Below, one piece after another: positions 1 through 8,408 of a stretch of DNA of 64,000 bases. A program made the translations under genes and the position numbers. The DNA is from JAHBNG01 sp039028975. GTDB lineage: Bacteria; Chloroflexota; Anaerolineae; Caldilineales; Caldilineaceae. The stretch is taken from contig JBCCHB010000032.1 of assembly GCA_039028975.1 (NCBI GenBank), positions 1-64,000 on the forward strand. The letters are read 5' to 3'. Positions within the stretch are counted from its first letter, which is position 1; the number at the start of each line of letters is the position of its first letter. The notes beneath the pieces were generated by a model. That model was not told where the DNA came from. It did no database searches and saw only the letters and a program-made list of their open reading frames with translations.

Positions 1-4
1 CTAT

Positions 5-45
5 AAACGAAAAACGGTCACAGGATTTCTATCCCGTGACCGTTT
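5..45 (-). terminator. Hairpin with T-tract, minus strand
   Basis: Ten-base perfect arms (AAACGGTCAC at 12-21, GTGACCGTTT at 36-45) enclose a loop that itself pairs partly (GGGAT/ATCC). Read on the minus strand the right arm runs into TTTTTCGTTT, as in a Rho-independent terminator. On the plus strand no T-run follows. There is no sizeable minus-strand gene just upstream of it in the window, only the tiny frame at 326-376. Confidence 0.5.
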
Positions 46-46
46 A

Positions 47-126
47 GGAATCGGAATTAAATAACTTGTGCATAAGATCTCTCAATCCTTCGAGATGACA
101 TGCCCAACTTATTTAATGCTCATTCC
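47..126. repeat. MITE-like repeat family M1, copy a
   Basis: About 80 bp with terminal inverted repeats: the left end reads GGAATCGGAATTAAATAACTTG-like and the right end is its near complement (CAACTTATTTAATGCTCATTCC on the plus strand). Two further copies of the same length and ends lie at 17373-17450 and 23367-23444. The centre differs between copies, while the AATTAAATAACTTG core is kept. Confidence 0.55.
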
Positions 127-325
127 GTAGTACCGCATATCAGTACTTGTCCTCAGCACTTCTGTTCCAATAAAAAAAGCAGCCTCGAGATGACACTCAC
201 CTCTTGCTGCTAGCAAATCCTTCAATAGGCGCAGGTTTAACTATGCATAGAGTCTATGCTACCTGCGGACGCTTTAGAAAGCGCGGTTTATCAATATCCT
301 CATGGTAAGACGAAACTTTGATGAT

Positions 326-376
326 TCAAAACAAAACGGTGCAGAGAGGTGCGCATCCATATATGATTGTGTTCAT
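326..376 (-). CDS. Possible 16-residue ORF with near-perfect Shine-Dalgarno
   Basis: An ATG at 376-374 lies seven bases after AAAGGAGGTG (393-384 on the minus strand), the strongest ribosome binding site in the window. The frame encodes MNTIIYGCAPLCTVLF and then stops (TGA at 326-328). It could be a leader peptide, a small membrane-active peptide or chance. The only downstream element on this strand is the hairpin terminator at 5-45. I do not recognise the peptide. Confidence 0.25.
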   Translation of the reverse strand: MNTIIYGCAPLCTVLF

Positions 377-855
377 GATTTCACACCTCCTTTCAGCCTA
401 TGCCGTGTGTGGTAACAAATATCACCGCTTGGCAACTTATACCCTAGTAAGCGCTACCCGTCTGTGAGTTAGATCGCCACAATAAGTGATCTAAGTCATA
501 CCATATCTTCATCAAAACAGAGCATACTAATCTGCATTAGAATATCATAGCAGGGAAAGACTGTCAATGCGGGCGGGATATCCCATCTCCCCAAGAATTC
601 CTAGTCTTCCCTATATAGATGTTCAGATAATTCTTATCAACAGGTTGAACAGATTTATCAGATTTTTCTACCTAATCTGTATAATCCGAGGAATCTGTTG
701 ATGAAAATCTTTTTCTGAAAGACTATAGTAGTCCGTTGATTCTGATTGGTTCAGAGTCAGGGAATTGTTACAAATATGTAACACCCAAGCCAGGCAGACC
801 TTGATATTCTAGTCCGTACCATTCGTAAATCATCTCGTATTTAGGAGGGTCCCTC
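377..855. other. Intergenic region before the Gly-rich secreted protein
   Basis: No gene is seen. Positions 637-711 resemble repeat family R1 (AACAGATT / AATCTGT complementary blocks, ending GATGAAAATCT). Positions 700-727 (GAAAATCTTTTTCTGAAAGACTATAGT) closely match the right arm and flank of the palindrome at 5554-5580, so the gene 856-5448 is bracketed by related sequence. A clear ribosome binding site AGGAGGG stands at 843-849. Confidence 0.4.
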
Positions 856-3800
856 ATGACACACACCCAGATCAAGCGACTATGCCTAACACTATTTTGC
901 ATCGTGATCGCAACTGTCACGACCACATATTCTGTTTATGCCCAGGATAGCACTTCAGGTAGTTCCCAACAACTTTTTCTTCCTTACCTTACTGGTGGTG
1001 ATTCGGCTGGCACGTCCACGCCAACGCCCGTTATCACACCAACAGCAACGCCCACTTCTACGCCAATCCCGTCGGACTTTAGCCCCACGAGTGATACTCA
1101 ACTGACTGAAGATATCTACACATTTACCTCTCTGACCATTCCCAGCGGGGTAACGGTAACTGCCATGAGCAGCATTACCATTCAGGTCAGTGAGGATGTA
1201 ACGATTGAGGGATCCCTTGTGGCTGATTGTATGCCGATCATCATTCAGGGAGACGGAACCCTGACCATCAACGGCACGGTCAGCAATGTTTGCCCAGAGG
1301 AAGGAGCCGAAGGACCAGATCTTGAGATCAAATCTGAAGGCGGTACCCTCGTTTTGGGTAGCTTTGACGAGCCAGCCAATCTGGTTACGTCAGGTGCGCT
1401 TCTGGTAACCAATGTGCCGAATCTGCCAGATTGGGAATTTGATGTGTTGGAAGAAGAGCGGTCAATAGCCATGCTGCCCCCCATCTGTAGCGCGCGGGCA
1501 GATACATTGTGGGAGAGTGCCATTGCTCAAGGGGCTGCCGAAATCAACTTTGTGGCAGAAGGCGTCGATCCAGATGGTGGACAAGTTACATTTGAGTGGA
1601 ACTTTGGCGACGGCACCACCTCGACCGAGCAAGAGCCGCTCCATATCTACAGCATGGCAGGTGCTTACACGCCCACCGTCACTGTGACCGACGATGATGG
1701 TCAAGTCTGCCAAGCATCTCTTTCACTAATCATTGATGATGGCGAAGATATTAGTGATGTGATTTCTGGCACCTATGCTGCCCCCGTCCTCTGGATCGAG
1801 CCATCCACCCTGGTCTTGCCGATTGACCAAGGATTGCTCATGGATTCAATTGTTGATGATCCCCAAGGTGGTGATCTAACGTATGCATGGGACTTTGGCA
1901 ATGGGGCAACGTCTGATTCGGCAACGGGGCTTTATACCTATACTGTGTCGGGTCGATATCCTATCTCTCTGACTGTTACTGACGCAGATGGGAACCAAGC
2001 AACAGCGACCTCCTCAGTCTACGTCCATGATATCATAGCAGAAGTTCGCTCGGCAGAGATGAACGCACCCCAAGCCATCTGCCCACCCAATCCGCGACCA
2101 GCCAACACAAACCTGGTTAATATCGTTCGTGATGGGGGGCAAGCGGGTCCTGGCCGAAATGGGCGCAGCTTACGGATTCGTTTAAGAGGAAACACCATCT
2201 TCGGCGGTGGGACTGATATTAAAGCCCAAGATGGTGGTGATGGTGCAGACAAGAACGGCACCACTTACGCTCGCGGCCAAAATGGCGGCAAGGGCGGTAG
2301 CCTCTACATTGGTGTTTTAGGTCGGGCTACTTTCTGTGCTGGTGCCACATTCAGCGCGGGTAATGGCGGCAAAGGTGGCAACGCCATCGCAACAGCCCCT
2401 CCTGGAGATTCAGCTCGAGCCTATGGTGGGCGCGGTGGCCCAGCGGCAAGCCGATTGGTCATTCGCGCCAGCCGGGGCATCGACATTGAAGGGGCCATCA
2501 CCATCGGCCCTGGTAGTGGCGGCAATGGTGGTGACGGAACAGCCACAGGTGGTGACGGAGCCGATGATTGCAATATAGCCAAGAATGGCGGACGTGCCTC
2601 TGCCTATGGTGGAAATGGCGGTACGGCCTCTAAGTTAGCTTGGGCATGGGGACGAGTCACGGGCCTCAATAATATCACTCTGGTCGGTGCCACTGGGGGA
2701 GATGGTGGTACAGCCACGTCGATCAGTGGAGATGGCGGCAACGCCGTCTGTAACGGGACGGCCAGGGGTGGTGACAGCCATCGTTCTTATGCCCGCGGTG
2801 GGAATGGTGGCAATGCCAGACTACGTCGCATTGGCATTGCACGAGCAGTCAATGTATCTCCTTTTGCCTTTCTTGCTGGAGACGGCGGCGAAGCCGATGC
2901 GACTGGCGGCAATGGGGGCAATGGGATAGCAAACCCACCAGGCCCTTGCACCTCTGCGTCAGCCAGTGGTGGAGACGGTGCCTTTGCAAGGGCCATTGGT
3001 GGCAAGGGCGGCAAAGGTGTAATTGATGGCAGTGGCGCATTAGCGACCTCAGTAGGTGGTCATGGCGGCAATGCCAAAGCCACAGGCGGCGACTGTACCA
3101 AATGCGGAAATGGTGGTGCAGCCACGGCCGGTGCGGGAGATGGCGGCGGGGCCTATGCTCGCAGCGGTCGCCCCACCCCCATGCCAGATACGACCATGGC
3201 AACGGCTGGTGATGCTGGTTCAGCAGAAGCCATTGGCGGCACGGTAACCGGACGTTGTGATCAATGCCCAGGCGGTGCGGGTGGCAATGGTGGCAAAGCC
3301 ATCGCCAATGGTGGTGACGGCGGCACAGCTAGCGGTAATGGTACGAAGGTCGGTGGAGACGCAGGTGATGCCGACGCTACTGGTGGAGATGGTGCAGACG
3401 GTGCCAACTGTTGTGGGCCACCCCATCTGCAAGGTGGTGATGGTGGCAATGGTGGTGAAGCGATTGCTCAAGTAGGTGACCCTGGAAATCCCGGTGGTGC
3501 GACTGCTAACAATGGCGGCAGTGGCGGTGACGGCGGCAACGGTGGTGAAGGAGAAGGGCCAGGTTCTGGCGGTAGCGGCGGCAACGGTCGTCCTGACAGA
3601 CCCAATGAAGTCTTTGATGGCATGGATGGCCTAGGTGGCCCTCTCTGCCCCAATCCAACCGTAACTGTAACGCCTACAGACGTGACGCCAACGGCGACGA
3701 TTACGGTGACTACGACACCAACTGATGTGACGGTTACGCCAACACCAACGGATGTCACCGTCACACCAACGCCAACACCGCGGCCAACGTTGACAGAAGT

Positions 3801-5448
3801 CGAAATCACTGTTTCCATGACGGACACAACGCCTTCAGAGCCAGTGACCATTACGGTCAAACCGCTTGACGAGAATGGCGAACCATTCGATGTCGATTCC
3901 TTCTTTGATGTCTGGGTTGAGATTGACTCCCGAGAACCCATTTCAGATCGGATACCGACTTTCCCTGATGGAGAAGGCGGACACATGGCAGTGATGCAGT
4001 TCCCAGCGGGTCAATTCTGGGTCGGTGCCCAGGTGATTCCTAGGGATGGCATTAGTGAGACCATGCCCATCATGAATCCGATCTTTGTTCAGTCTGAGCC
4101 GAGGCTCGATGAGATTGTGTCGCTGGATCTGGTGGCGTCCATACCGGGCGAAATTGCTGGCTTGGGGAACGGCTTCGTCGTCATACCTCGAGACCCATTT
4201 GGTAATGCCGTCTCCCATCTGCCGCCGGACCAGTTAAACTGTCAAACCGACGTTTTAGGAATCGATCTGTTGCCGCTCCAGCCGGTTCCAAATATGCCTG
4301 ACTATCTGGCCATAGACATAACGGGAAGCAATTATGGCGTTGGAAACGTGACCTGTATTCACACACCAACGGATAGTAGAGGAGCCATTCCCATTGCCCG
4401 AGCACCATGGGCGCTCGAATTCGAGAATCCGCTGAATCAAGCTGGTCTCGGCTTCCCAGCAGGTGGCTTCGTTAACCTCTATGTGGAGATTGACCCACCT
4501 GGAGATACGGGAATTATCTCTGCAACAGGACATCTGACCGTAGTCTATCCGTTCCAATTCGTTGGCTGTAACCCCACAGGGGAAGACGTTGAGGTCAACT
4601 GTCAACAGAGCCAAGTAGATGAGATGACCCAGATGCTCCAGTTCCAGGTGCAGACCGAGTCACCAGTTCAGGAGAAACGCCGAGTTATCCGGATTCAGCT
4701 TACGGTAGATCGGCTGGTGGCGGAACTGACCAAGAGCAAGGTATCGGTCCTGGATTTCCAAATCTTTGATGTCGAAAACCAACGCTACACCTTTGATTTT
4801 TCGGTCTTTGGACCTGAGTGGACGACATACCTGCTGACAGTCAAGCCTACCCGTACCATCAACCTGCATATCTACCGAGCGCCAGGGGCTGGTGCATCCG
4901 ACTTGGCCTTAGACACGGATGTGAAACAAGCCGAAGCGGCCTTTAATCTCAACGGATTAATCTGTACTTGCCCCTTCTTTGTCAAGTTCGGTACGAAGAC
5001 GACGGATATTCCCCCAGCAGACTGGGCCAAAATTGATAAAGACAACGATGGTCTCGATCGGTATGACCGCAACAATGATGGTGATTTTGAAGATGAGGGG
5101 GACAACGACGACCCCAAAGTAGCCAAAGATCTTGGTTACTTTGATAATGGTGCCGATACACTCAACATTTACTATGTTCCCAAGATCCGAGGCAATGCGC
5201 TGGGCGTGACCTATGCGCCAGATGGCCAAGCTGCGGTGAACAACAATGCCGACCATGACAACTGGACCTTGTTCCACGAGCTAATACACGCCCTGGACTT
5301 GGCCAAAGATGGCGACTTCGACGTGGATGATTCACCCGACGACGATGGCAACGCCCAAGGATCACGAAATCCGCTCAACGGAATGAACTATCGGCAGATG
5401 GGGCCGTTCTTGACGGCGACTCAGTGTGCGGAGTTGACTGCGCGGTAA
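856..5448 (+). CDS. Secreted Gly-rich PKD protein with C-terminal HExxH motif
   Basis: A 1530-residue exported protein of unknown function. The start is fixed by AGGAGGG seven bases upstream. Residues 1-29 are a signal peptide (cleavage near VYA/QD), followed by an FLPYL motif and a Thr-Pro linker. Two PKD domains lie near 225-296 (FEWNFGDG) and 312-392 (YAWDFGNG). Residues about 425-930 are a Gly-rich tract of GGNGG and GGDGG units interrupted by Ala/Thr, like PE-PGRS proteins or a right-handed Gly-rich solenoid. A second Thr-Pro linker (about 933-980) leads to beta-rich domains. An Asp-rich calcium-type segment lies near 1394-1420 (DKDNDGLD, NNDGDFED). HELIH at 1474-1478 followed by GMNY suggests a zinc metallopeptidase-like end; the third ligand is not obvious. 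It is probably a surface or matrix protein. Monocistronic, with hairpins downstream. Confidence 0.85.
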   Translation: MTHTQIKRLCLTLFCIVIATVTTTYSVYAQDSTSGSSQQLFLPYLTGGDSAGTSTPTPVITPTATPTSTPIPSDFSPTSDTQLTEDIYTFTSLTIPSGVTVTAMSSITIQVSEDVTIEGSLVADCMPIIIQGDGTLTINGTVSNVCPEEGAEGPDLEIKSEGGTLVLGSFDEPANLVTSGALLVTNVPNLPDWEFDVLEEERSIAMLPPICSARADTLWESAIAQGAAEINFVAEGVDPDGGQVTFEWNFGDGTTSTEQEPLHIYSMAGAYTPTVTVTDDDGQVCQASLSLIIDDGEDISDVISGTYAAPVLWIEPSTLVLPIDQGLLMDSIVDDPQGGDLTYAWDFGNGATSDSATGLYTYTVSGRYPISLTVTDADGNQATATSSVYVHDIIAEVRSAEMNAPQAICPPNPRPANTNLVNIVRDGGQAGPGRNGRSLRIRLRGNTIFGGGTDIKAQDGGDGADKNGTTYARGQNGGKGGSLYIGVLGRATFCAGATFSAGNGGKGGNAIATAPPGDSARAYGGRGGPAASRLVIRASRGIDIEGAITIGPGSGGNGGDGTATGGDGADDCNIAKNGGRASAYGGNGGTASKLAWAWGRVTGLNNITLVGATGGDGGTATSISGDGGNAVCNGTARGGDSHRSYARGGNGGNARLRRIGIARAVNVSPFAFLAGDGGEADATGGNGGNGIANPPGPCTSASASGGDGAFARAIGGKGGKGVIDGSGALATSVGGHGGNAKATGGDCTKCGNGGAATAGAGDGGGAYARSGRPTPMPDTTMATAGDAGSAEAIGGTVTGRCDQCPGGAGGNGGKAIANGGDGGTASGNGTKVGGDAGDADATGGDGADGANCCGPPHLQGGDGGNGGEAIAQVGDPGNPGGATANNGGSGGDGGNGGEGEGPGSGGSGGNGRPDRPNEVFDGMDGLGGPLCPNPTVTVTPTDVTPTATITVTTTPTDVTVTPTPTDVTVTPTPTPRPTLTEVEITVSMTDTTPSEPVTITVKPLDENGEPFDVDSFFDVWVEIDSREPISDRIPTFPDGEGGHMAVMQFPAGQFWVGAQVIPRDGISETMPIMNPIFVQSEPRLDEIVSLDLVASIPGEIAGLGNGFVVIPRDPFGNAVSHLPPDQLNCQTDVLGIDLLPLQPVPNMPDYLAIDITGSNYGVGNVTCIHTPTDSRGAIPIARAPWALEFENPLNQAGLGFPAGGFVNLYVEIDPPGDTGIISATGHLTVVYPFQFVGCNPTGEDVEVNCQQSQVDEMTQMLQFQVQTESPVQEKRRVIRIQLTVDRLVAELTKSKVSVLDFQIFDVENQRYTFDFSVFGPEWTTYLLTVKPTRTINLHIYRAPGAGASDLALDTDVKQAEAAFNLNGLICTCPFFVKFGTKTTDIPPADWAKIDKDNDGLDRYDRNNDGDFEDEGDNDDPKVAKDLGYFDNGADTLNIYYVPKIRGNALGVTYAPDGQAAVNNNADHDNWTLFHELIHALDLAKDGDFDVDDSPDDDGNAQGSRNPLNGMNYRQMGPFLTATQCAELTAR
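2130..3640 (+). repeat. GGNGG-coding tandem repeat tract
   Basis: Imperfect repeats of about 15-60 bases built on GGTGGCAATGGTGGC and GGTGACGGCGGC encode the Gly-rich part of the secreted protein. Long open frames on the minus strand and in the other plus frames here are by-products of this composition. Confidence 0.8.
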
Positions 5449-5504
5449 GTATCAATAGAGAATGCTGCGGATCTATAAGGCCATTCCACACAAATATAGA
5501 CATC

Positions 5505-5569
5505 AAGAAAAAGATTTTCCGCCCTTACCCTTCGACACGCTCAGGGGGCGGTTGGAAAATCTTTTTCTT
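5505..5569. terminator. Long palindrome, bidirectional terminator-like
   Basis: Sixteen-base perfect arms, AAGAAAAAGATTTTCC at 5505-5520 and GGAAAATCTTTTTCTT at 5554-5569, with additional GCCC/GGGC pairing inside. It lies 56 bases after the stop of the Gly-rich protein. Both strands run into T-rich sequence. The right arm plus ACTATAGT recurs at 700-727. Confidence 0.5.
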
Positions 5570-5602
5570 AAAAACTATAGTTATCCAAAATTCAAGCAGT
5601 GA

Positions 5603-5639
5603 GCACGCCTCGTGCTGGAATGACCCGCACGAGGCGTGC
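5603..5639. repeat. GC-rich perfect hairpin
   Basis: GCACGCCTCGTGC (5603-5615) and its exact complement GCACGAGGCGTGC (5627-5639) flank an 11-base loop TGGAATGACCC. There is no T-run after it. This may be a REP-type extragenic palindrome. Confidence 0.5.
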
Positions 5640-5714
5640 CTACTGAACGGGTATTTTATTCTGTGGAATGGCCAAACCAAACGCAACATCTGAGTATAAC
5701 TTGAGTAAAATTGC

Positions 5715-5747
5715 AAAACGCTCCCTGTTCAAGAGAGCGTTTTTGTT
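5715..5747. terminator. Rho-independent terminator
   Basis: AAAACGCTC (5715-5723) pairs with GAGCGTTTT (5735-5743) and is followed by TTGTTT on the plus strand. On the minus strand the stem ends in TTTTGCAATTTT. It lies between two converging genes and can serve both, in particular the lipoprotein gene ending at 5774. Confidence 0.65.
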
Positions 5748-5773
5748 TGCCGAAAAGCAAAAGGAACATAAAT

Positions 5774-8131
5774 TCAGTTCCTATACTCGGTATATTTAGG
5801 CTCTTGCGAAAAATGGACGGGTATGGCTCTCTCTGGCAGATTAACGAGTTGCTGATTGCCTGTTTCCAATTCGTATTGAATCGTTTGAATCCACTCATCA
5901 ATGTTCACGGTGATTAGCGCGCTTTGGTCATCAACCCAGAGCAAAGAAGCAAGAAGATTACGTGTCAAAATACGACGATTGCTCCCATCTGACTTTACAA
6001 GCTGAATCTGCTGTTCTTCTCGTGGCCACTCTGGCGGATCAAGAAGTAGCCAGCTTCCATCAGGGCTCCACGTTGCGCCCAATGGCAGAATTCCATCGAT
6101 CGGAATAGGTGAAAAGGTTTGTAGAATCTTCTGTCCTGTGCCATCTGCAGCCGATACAATGTAAGCCCATTCATCCTCACCAAATTTTCCAACGACTAGA
6201 CTAACCATTTGGCGAGCATCAGGCGAGAACGCGAAATCATACAGGTCTCCAGGCAGATTGAGGGATTCGATATCAAGATAGTCAACTTGTTCCTGCACTC
6301 TAAAGACAATTTGATCCCCAAGACGATAGACAATCTTCTCATTATGGAGAATCTGGGGAAGACGGTGGAAACGGGTATCGGGTTCCAGCACTTGTAATTG
6401 ATTCTGCGGAACATTGAGAAGTGACAGATGTCCAAACCCTGGCATCCAGTATTGGTCTTCGTGCTCCATCTTTTCTCCTGCAAACATCACGCCCACGATG
6501 CCGGTCTCCTCGTCTAACCAACGGCCATAGTTCACACGAGCATATCCTGATACAGTATATCTCTTTGTTACGGGTTCAGCAGCCGAAAAATCGTAGAGGG
6601 TATATTTAGGATCTACTTCGTATAAACCTAACGCCTTTAGACCGCTTGGAGAAAACGCAAGATCGACATCGTCATGGGTTAGCTGTTTTGCTTGCCCGTC
6701 AGCATCGATGCGCCAGTAGCGTTCGTCATGCCGGTAGATTAACCCACTAGGTGGAGAAATGACACGGCTACTGTCGATATCTTGAGGTCGCACCGCTGTT
6801 CTCAAGAGTGGATTATTGCCGGGTTGATTAACGATAATGATTGTCACAGAACAGGATGCGTGAGAATTCCCCATCTGATCAACGACGCTGAGCCGAAAAG
6901 TATATGGGCCATCAGGAAGTGTTGTGGAATCAGCTATGCCAAGTAAGCCCCCATCTACTTCATGATTTGCTCCATCAATGTAGATGAAACCCTCTGCAGT
7001 ATTGGCCTTGGGTGCATACTCAATTTTGTGATATTGATATGAATCGATGGTTGCTGTTCCAAAAAAATTGATGGTCCCGGAAACAACCTCATTATTGTGT
7101 GGAGTGACAATTAATGATTGTGAGTTCGGGCAACGATTTGGATTCAGAAAGATCTCTCCATCTTTCATTTGAAGTGGTCTAAGTCGGGTAGCAGGATGCT
7201 CCTTGGCAAAAGTAAGCACATACTCTTCGTCCGTATAGATAAAGAGTTCATCTTTAGTAAATCTATATCTATTAACGCCGTACAAACCTCTCGTGAAAAT
7301 CTCTGCGGATTCACCGACAGCAGCACGACATTCTCTATCTGTCTTTGTTATGAACGGGATAATAAGCCGTTTTGCATAGCCGACTTCATCTGTAAGGTAG
7401 GTGCCATTCATTGAATTGCAGCCTGTTTGCCCATTGAACAATAACCCCAGCTTACCCGGTTCCTTCCTTGACGTAAATTCAATAAAAGGCCATAGTTGTT
7501 TGCTCAGCGGAGATGGTGTTGTCTGTAGCTGCTGTGAAGTTCCTTCGCGTTTGGCTAGTACCCAGTGCCATCGAGAGGTAATCAAAGCGTCATCTATAGT
7601 TGGCCTGTCATTGATAGGTGTCACGGAAAGGGTGTTGCCAAAAGCAGACGAGCCAATTAGGTATGTATATGTTCCTGGTTCAAGCAAGGTACCTTTCGTA
7701 TGATTCCGTATAATCATACTTGGTCTTGCATCCATCCTAGCTTCGGTCCATATGTCCCTATAAAGATGATTGACTAATCGATAGAAGCTGAGCTGACCAG
7801 GTGTTAGCTTACCAAAAGATATGGTTTGGTGCTCCGTCTCAAAATCAACACTTGTTAATGATCGTTCGCTAACATTGAGCACTCTAATCTGGCTGACTGG
7901 TGGTTCGCTGCTAAAGATATTGTACAGTTGTGACCGCTCACTTTTTTCTGGTGGTGGATAGTCATAATTTGTAATAAAGGCAAGGTAGGTGTGGGTTTCC
8001 GCGGCTGGCTCAGTAGGTATTTCTACATCTTCAACTTTCTTTTTTGACCAACTACAGGACACTTGTAGAAGGCAGGCAAAGAGTACAAGATTGAAGACCA
8101 ATCGATTCGTCTTACGGGTGAAGAAACTCAT
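5774..8131 (-). CDS. META-domain / TolB-like propeller lipoprotein
   Basis: I take the ATG at 8131, which gives a 785-residue protein opening with MSFFTRKTNRLVF and a hydrophobic stretch ending LLQVSC, a probable though imperfect lipobox. The longer upstream frame has no signal peptide. Residues about 190-300 match the META (HslJ-like) domain with GCNSMNGTY and a downstream TDREC pair of conserved Cys. Residues about 330-420 look like an Ig-like fold. Residues about 440-780 carry TolB/WD-type blades (LAFSPSGLKA, FAFSPDARQ, ATWSPDGSWLLL). It is likely anchored on the outer face of the membrane and of unknown ligand. No operon partner; a terminator follows at 5715-5747. No clear ribosome binding site is seen. 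Confidence 0.75.
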   Translation of the reverse strand: MSFFTRKTNRLVFNLVLFACLLQVSCSWSKKKVEDVEIPTEPAAETHTYLAFITNYDYPPPEKSERSQLYNIFSSEPPVSQIRVLNVSERSLTSVDFETEHQTISFGKLTPGQLSFYRLVNHLYRDIWTEARMDARPSMIIRNHTKGTLLEPGTYTYLIGSSAFGNTLSVTPINDRPTIDDALITSRWHWVLAKREGTSQQLQTTPSPLSKQLWPFIEFTSRKEPGKLGLLFNGQTGCNSMNGTYLTDEVGYAKRLIIPFITKTDRECRAAVGESAEIFTRGLYGVNRYRFTKDELFIYTDEEYVLTFAKEHPATRLRPLQMKDGEIFLNPNRCPNSQSLIVTPHNNEVVSGTINFFGTATIDSYQYHKIEYAPKANTAEGFIYIDGANHEVDGGLLGIADSTTLPDGPYTFRLSVVDQMGNSHASCSVTIIIVNQPGNNPLLRTAVRPQDIDSSRVISPPSGLIYRHDERYWRIDADGQAKQLTHDDVDLAFSPSGLKALGLYEVDPKYTLYDFSAAEPVTKRYTVSGYARVNYGRWLDEETGIVGVMFAGEKMEHEDQYWMPGFGHLSLLNVPQNQLQVLEPDTRFHRLPQILHNEKIVYRLGDQIVFRVQEQVDYLDIESLNLPGDLYDFAFSPDARQMVSLVVGKFGEDEWAYIVSAADGTGQKILQTFSPIPIDGILPLGATWSPDGSWLLLDPPEWPREEQQIQLVKSDGSNRRILTRNLLASLLWVDDQSALITVNIDEWIQTIQYELETGNQQLVNLPERAIPVHFSQEPKYTEYRN

Positions 8132-8175
8132 AGCGTCGTGACTTATTATTGCAAATTTTCGGTTAGCAAATAACA

Positions 8176-8255
8176 CAATAGTGTAAAAATCGCACATAAG
8201 GCTTAGAGGGTACGGGGCGTAATATCTGAACGAGTGCATGGCTTTTACACTATTG
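8176..8255. repeat. Foldback element, 80 bp, in the upstream region
   Basis: CAATAGTGTAAAA (8176-8188) and its exact complement TTTTACACTATTG (8243-8255) are 54 bases apart, with a smaller nested GCAC/GTGC pair. Size and layout are those of the MITE-like elements elsewhere in the window, but the end sequence differs. It lies just upstream of the lipoprotein start and could also be an operator pair. Confidence 0.45.
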
Positions 8256-8367
8256 CCAAATAGCTCAATTTGTGACGTGTGCGAAGAACAATATTTGGCT
8301 GTGATGTGTATGAAGGAGTTGTTAGCTATAAAACGTCTGTTGAGGATAAAATGTTCAACGAGTGATG

Positions 8368-8404
8368 GAATCTGCCCAATCGCAGGCAACAATCGGGCAG
8401 ATTC
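8368..8404. terminator. Hairpin after FeoB-like gene
   Basis: GAATCTGCCC (8368-8377) pairs exactly with GGGCAGATTC (8395-8404), five bases beyond the stop codon of the minus-strand gene 8409-9539. No T-run follows, so its role as a terminator or mRNA-stabilising structure is uncertain. Confidence 0.4.
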
Positions 8405-8408
8405 GCTA

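Noticed and set aside
361..400. 16S rRNA 3'-end-like sequence (CACCTCCTTTC)
   Set aside because: Only the anti-Shine-Dalgarno core matches and no rRNA flanks are present; it is better read as a ribosome binding site on the minus strand.
2130..3640. Long open frames on the minus strand and in other plus frames of the Gly-rich region
   Set aside because: They follow from the GGN repeat composition, lack start signals, and read as low-complexity Pro/Ser or Met/Val/Ala-rich chains.
2130..3640. Regularly spaced repeats that might suggest a CRISPR array
   Set aside because: Unit length varies, there are no unique spacers, and the tract is in frame with the flanking domains.
8132..8392. Amino-terminal extension of the META/TolB lipoprotein to 8392
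   Set aside because: The extension covers the foldback repeat, has no signal features and would hide the lipoprotein signal that begins at 8131.
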